DNA of 64,000 nt, taken from the NCBI RefSeq assembly GCF_003594875.1, contig NZ_QZEY01000008.1:248001-312000 (forward strand). Direction: 5' to 3'. The notes beneath the pieces are model-generated. The model was not told the DNA's origin, ran no database searches, and was given only the letters and a program-made list of their open reading frames with translations. Positions 63,895-64,000 of the stretch are shown here, in pieces (position 1 is the first letter of the stretch; every line of letters begins with the position of its first letter). Source of the DNA: Bailinhaonella thermotolerans. Its GTDB lineage: Bacteria; Actinomycetota; Actinomycetes; Streptosporangiales; Streptosporangiaceae. The position numbers and the translations under genes are program-made.

Positions 63895-64000
63895 ATGCTC
63901 GACACCCGCATCCGCGACTTCGCCGGCGAGATCCACCGCCCGCTCACGCCGGGCTACGAGGCCCTGCGCCGACCGTGGAACCTGCGCCTGGACGCCCACC
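63895..64000 (+). CDS. FAD-linked oxidoreductase, N-terminus only
   Basis: The window ends 35 codons into this gene. MLDTRIRDFAGEIHRPLTPG followed by YEALRRPWNLRLDAH matches the start of berberine-bridge/FAD_binding_4-type oxidases (the GYEALRRPWN motif precedes the FAD domain). ATG 63895 has AAGGGGGA upstream. Divergent from the two-component genes and probably their target. Confidence 0.65.
   Translation, partial: MLDTRIRDFAGEIHRPLTPGYEALRRPWNLRLDAH

Overview
The window is about 74% G+C with strongly GC-biased third codon positions and many GTG and TTG starts. It carries actinomycete marker genes: BldC, a DUF3073 protein, a four-cysteine PurF, a small-type PurL with PurS and PurQ, and a CU044_5270/ECF sigma pair. 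This points to the chromosome of a filamentous, high-GC actinobacterium. The mix of families suggests Streptosporangiales (Actinomadura or Nonomuraea-like), but that placement is an inference. No rRNA, tRNA, CRISPR array, transposase or phage gene was recognised. The window looks like ordinary chromosome with a secondary-metabolite locus at its left edge.

Layout. Positions 1-3352: the 5' part of a type I polyketide synthase (ACP-KS-AT-DH, minus strand, running off the window), divergent from a secreted antigen-85-fold esterase. Positions 5029-5304: tandem repeats and a long palindrome, then a PucR regulator. Positions 6.8-15.8 kb: isolated metabolic genes (PEP mutase/isocitrate lyase superfamily, acyl-CoA desaturase, molybdopterin oxidoreductase, GNAT, quinone oxidoreductase, VOC protein), and a SugE/Gdx exporter preceded by a guanidine-III riboswitch that overlaps the end of an upstream methyltransferase gene. 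Positions 15.1-21.6 kb: SodC-like lipoprotein, Nramp-related transporter, FadE, small conserved proteins, a peptidase E homologue with an internal repeat insertion, and a methyltransferase.

Positions 21.8-25.8 kb: purS, an RsbW-like ATPase gene, purQ and purL (minus strand). Positions 26.1-29.7 kb: an E1alpha-E1beta-E2 2-oxoacid dehydrogenase operon. Positions 29.8-34.2 kb: a membrane class III nucleotide cyclase next to a Crp/Fnr regulator with an intact cAMP signature, then an MFS pump. Positions 34.4-46.8 kb: PhoX, a sterol-carrier-type protein, a low-complexity DUF4190 protein, a MarR/SDR pair, and then the conserved actinobacterial block purF-purM-DUF3073-vdh-unknown-bldC. Positions 47-55.4 kb: divergent TetR/LacI regulators, a second copy of the long palindrome, an amidase/hexosaminidase pair, a membrane glycosyltransferase and an SRPBCC protein. 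Positions 55.4-64 kb: a lipoprotein-adaptor-ATPase-permease (MacAB-like) operon, an ECF sigma/CU044_5270 pair, a PPOX flavoprotein, a NarL-type two-component system, and the start of a FAD-linked oxidoreductase.

How the parts may work together. Valine/leucine dehydrogenase and the 2-oxoacid dehydrogenase could turn branched-chain amino acids into acyl-CoA. The cyclase and Crp protein could form a local cAMP module. The amidase and GH20 enzyme could act on peptidoglycan fragments. The most unusual signals are the near-perfect 63-bp palindrome with a second copy 44 kb away, the riboswitch sharing bases with an upstream stop codon, the PKS with a Pks13-like N-terminal ACP but a DH lacking its catalytic histidine, the Nramp-like transporter lacking metal-binding motifs, and the repeat insertion inside peptidase E. 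No wholly new system could be proven from sequence alone.
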